From an uncultured Lachnospiraceae bacterium (GTDB taxonomy: Bacteria; Bacillota_A; Clostridia; Lachnospirales; Lachnospiraceae): a stretch of 5,058 bases of DNA. The position numbers were made by a program, and so were the translations under genes. Below, one piece after another: positions 4,808 to 5,058 of the stretch. Numbering within the stretch: the stretch's first letter is position 1; each line of letters starts with the position of its first letter. Below the pieces are notes generated by a model, which did no database searches, was not told where the DNA came from, and saw only the letters and a program-made list of their open reading frames with translations. The stretch lies in contig CADBNA010000342.1 in assembly GCA_902795835.1 (NCBI GenBank), positions 1 through 5,058 on the forward strand, written 5' to 3'.

Positions 4808-5058
4808 ATGAAAGTGAAATTATCAAAGCGCAGCAAACCCGATTTTCAGTCGGAATTTCTCGCCAGCATTCTGAAGGCGAACGCTGACCCCAGTATTGTT
4901 ACCTTCGCAGGCGGTAACCCCAATGCGGAGTCTTTCCCCGTGAAAGCGATGAACGATGCGGCCGATAAGGTCCTGAAGGAAAACGGCGTCATGGCGCTGC
5001 AGTACAGCGGAACCCAGGGCTATCTGCCGCTGCGGCAGTTTATTGCCGAGCGCTATAA
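4808..5058 (+). CDS. PLP-dependent aminotransferase, class I/II (N-terminal part; 3' end outside window)
   Basis: The frame is open from ATG 4808 to the window edge: 83 full codons plus two bases. AAGGGA (4791-4796) lies 11 bases upstream. The N-terminus carries the typical substrate and fold motifs of fold-type I aminotransferases: FAGGNPNAESFP (33-44) and QYSGTQGYLPLR (65-76). These resemble the group containing 2-aminoadipate aminotransferases (LysN-like) and the aminotransferase half of MocR regulators. There is no room for an N-terminal GntR-type DNA-binding domain, so this is an enzyme, not a MocR regulator. The expected reaction is amino-group transfer between an amino acid and a 2-oxoacid in the cytoplasm. 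The PLP lysine lies beyond the window and the substrate cannot be told. Confidence 0.9.
   Translation, partial: MKVKLSKRSKPDFQSEFLASILKANADPSIVTFAGGNPNAESFPVKAMNDAADKVLKENGVMALQYSGTQGYLPLRQFIAERY

Overview
The window looks like chromosomal DNA from a Gram-positive anaerobe of the Clostridia, probably a gut or rumen lineage. The basis is a secreted protein ending in a DUF6273-type domain (abundant in that group), a Firmicutes-type deaminase domain, strong A/G-rich Shine-Dalgarno sites, sigma-A-like promoters, and moderately GC-rich genes separated by AT-richer spacers. This is a judgement from family knowledge; there is no rRNA or other marker to fix the species.

Layout, left to right. (1) The last 21 codons of an unidentified gene, then a hairpin that may terminate it. 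(2) A good promoter drives a small exported cysteine-rich protein. Its reading frame appears broken near 461-475, because the matching 3' half continues in another frame and overlaps the next start codon by 7 bases. (3) A 302-residue fusion protein: a RimJ/RimL-type GNAT acetyltransferase followed by a cytidine-deaminase-fold domain with an intact zinc site but no usual nucleoside-recognition motif. (4) A 539-residue exported protein, probably a lipoprotein: an undescribed middle domain, a Ser/Thr/Pro-rich linker and a C-terminal DUF6273-like domain. (5) About 600 bases without a convincing protein gene. It holds two terminator-like hairpins, a minus-strand promoter, a nine-codon minus-strand ORF with a good ribosome site, several inverted repeats, and the promoter of the next gene. 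The simplest reading is a short minus-strand RNA of about 270 nt. (6) A 286-residue exported protein that is a clear paralogue of the middle domain of gene 4, without the DUF6273 part. (7) A promoter overlapped by a near-perfect 13-bp inverted repeat, driving (8) the first 83 codons of a class I/II PLP-dependent aminotransferase that runs off the window.

How the genes relate. The small secreted gene and the fusion enzyme look translationally coupled. The fusion enzyme may modify small amino-bearing compounds by acetylation and deamination, but no substrate can be read from sequence. The two exported paralogues share one fold, with three cysteines at identical spacing, and probably work at the cell surface; their function is unknown. 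The aminotransferase has its own regulated-looking promoter and is probably an independent unit. The best candidates for something undescribed are the GNAT-deaminase fusion, the shared three-cysteine exported domain, and the putative minus-strand RNA between the paralogues.
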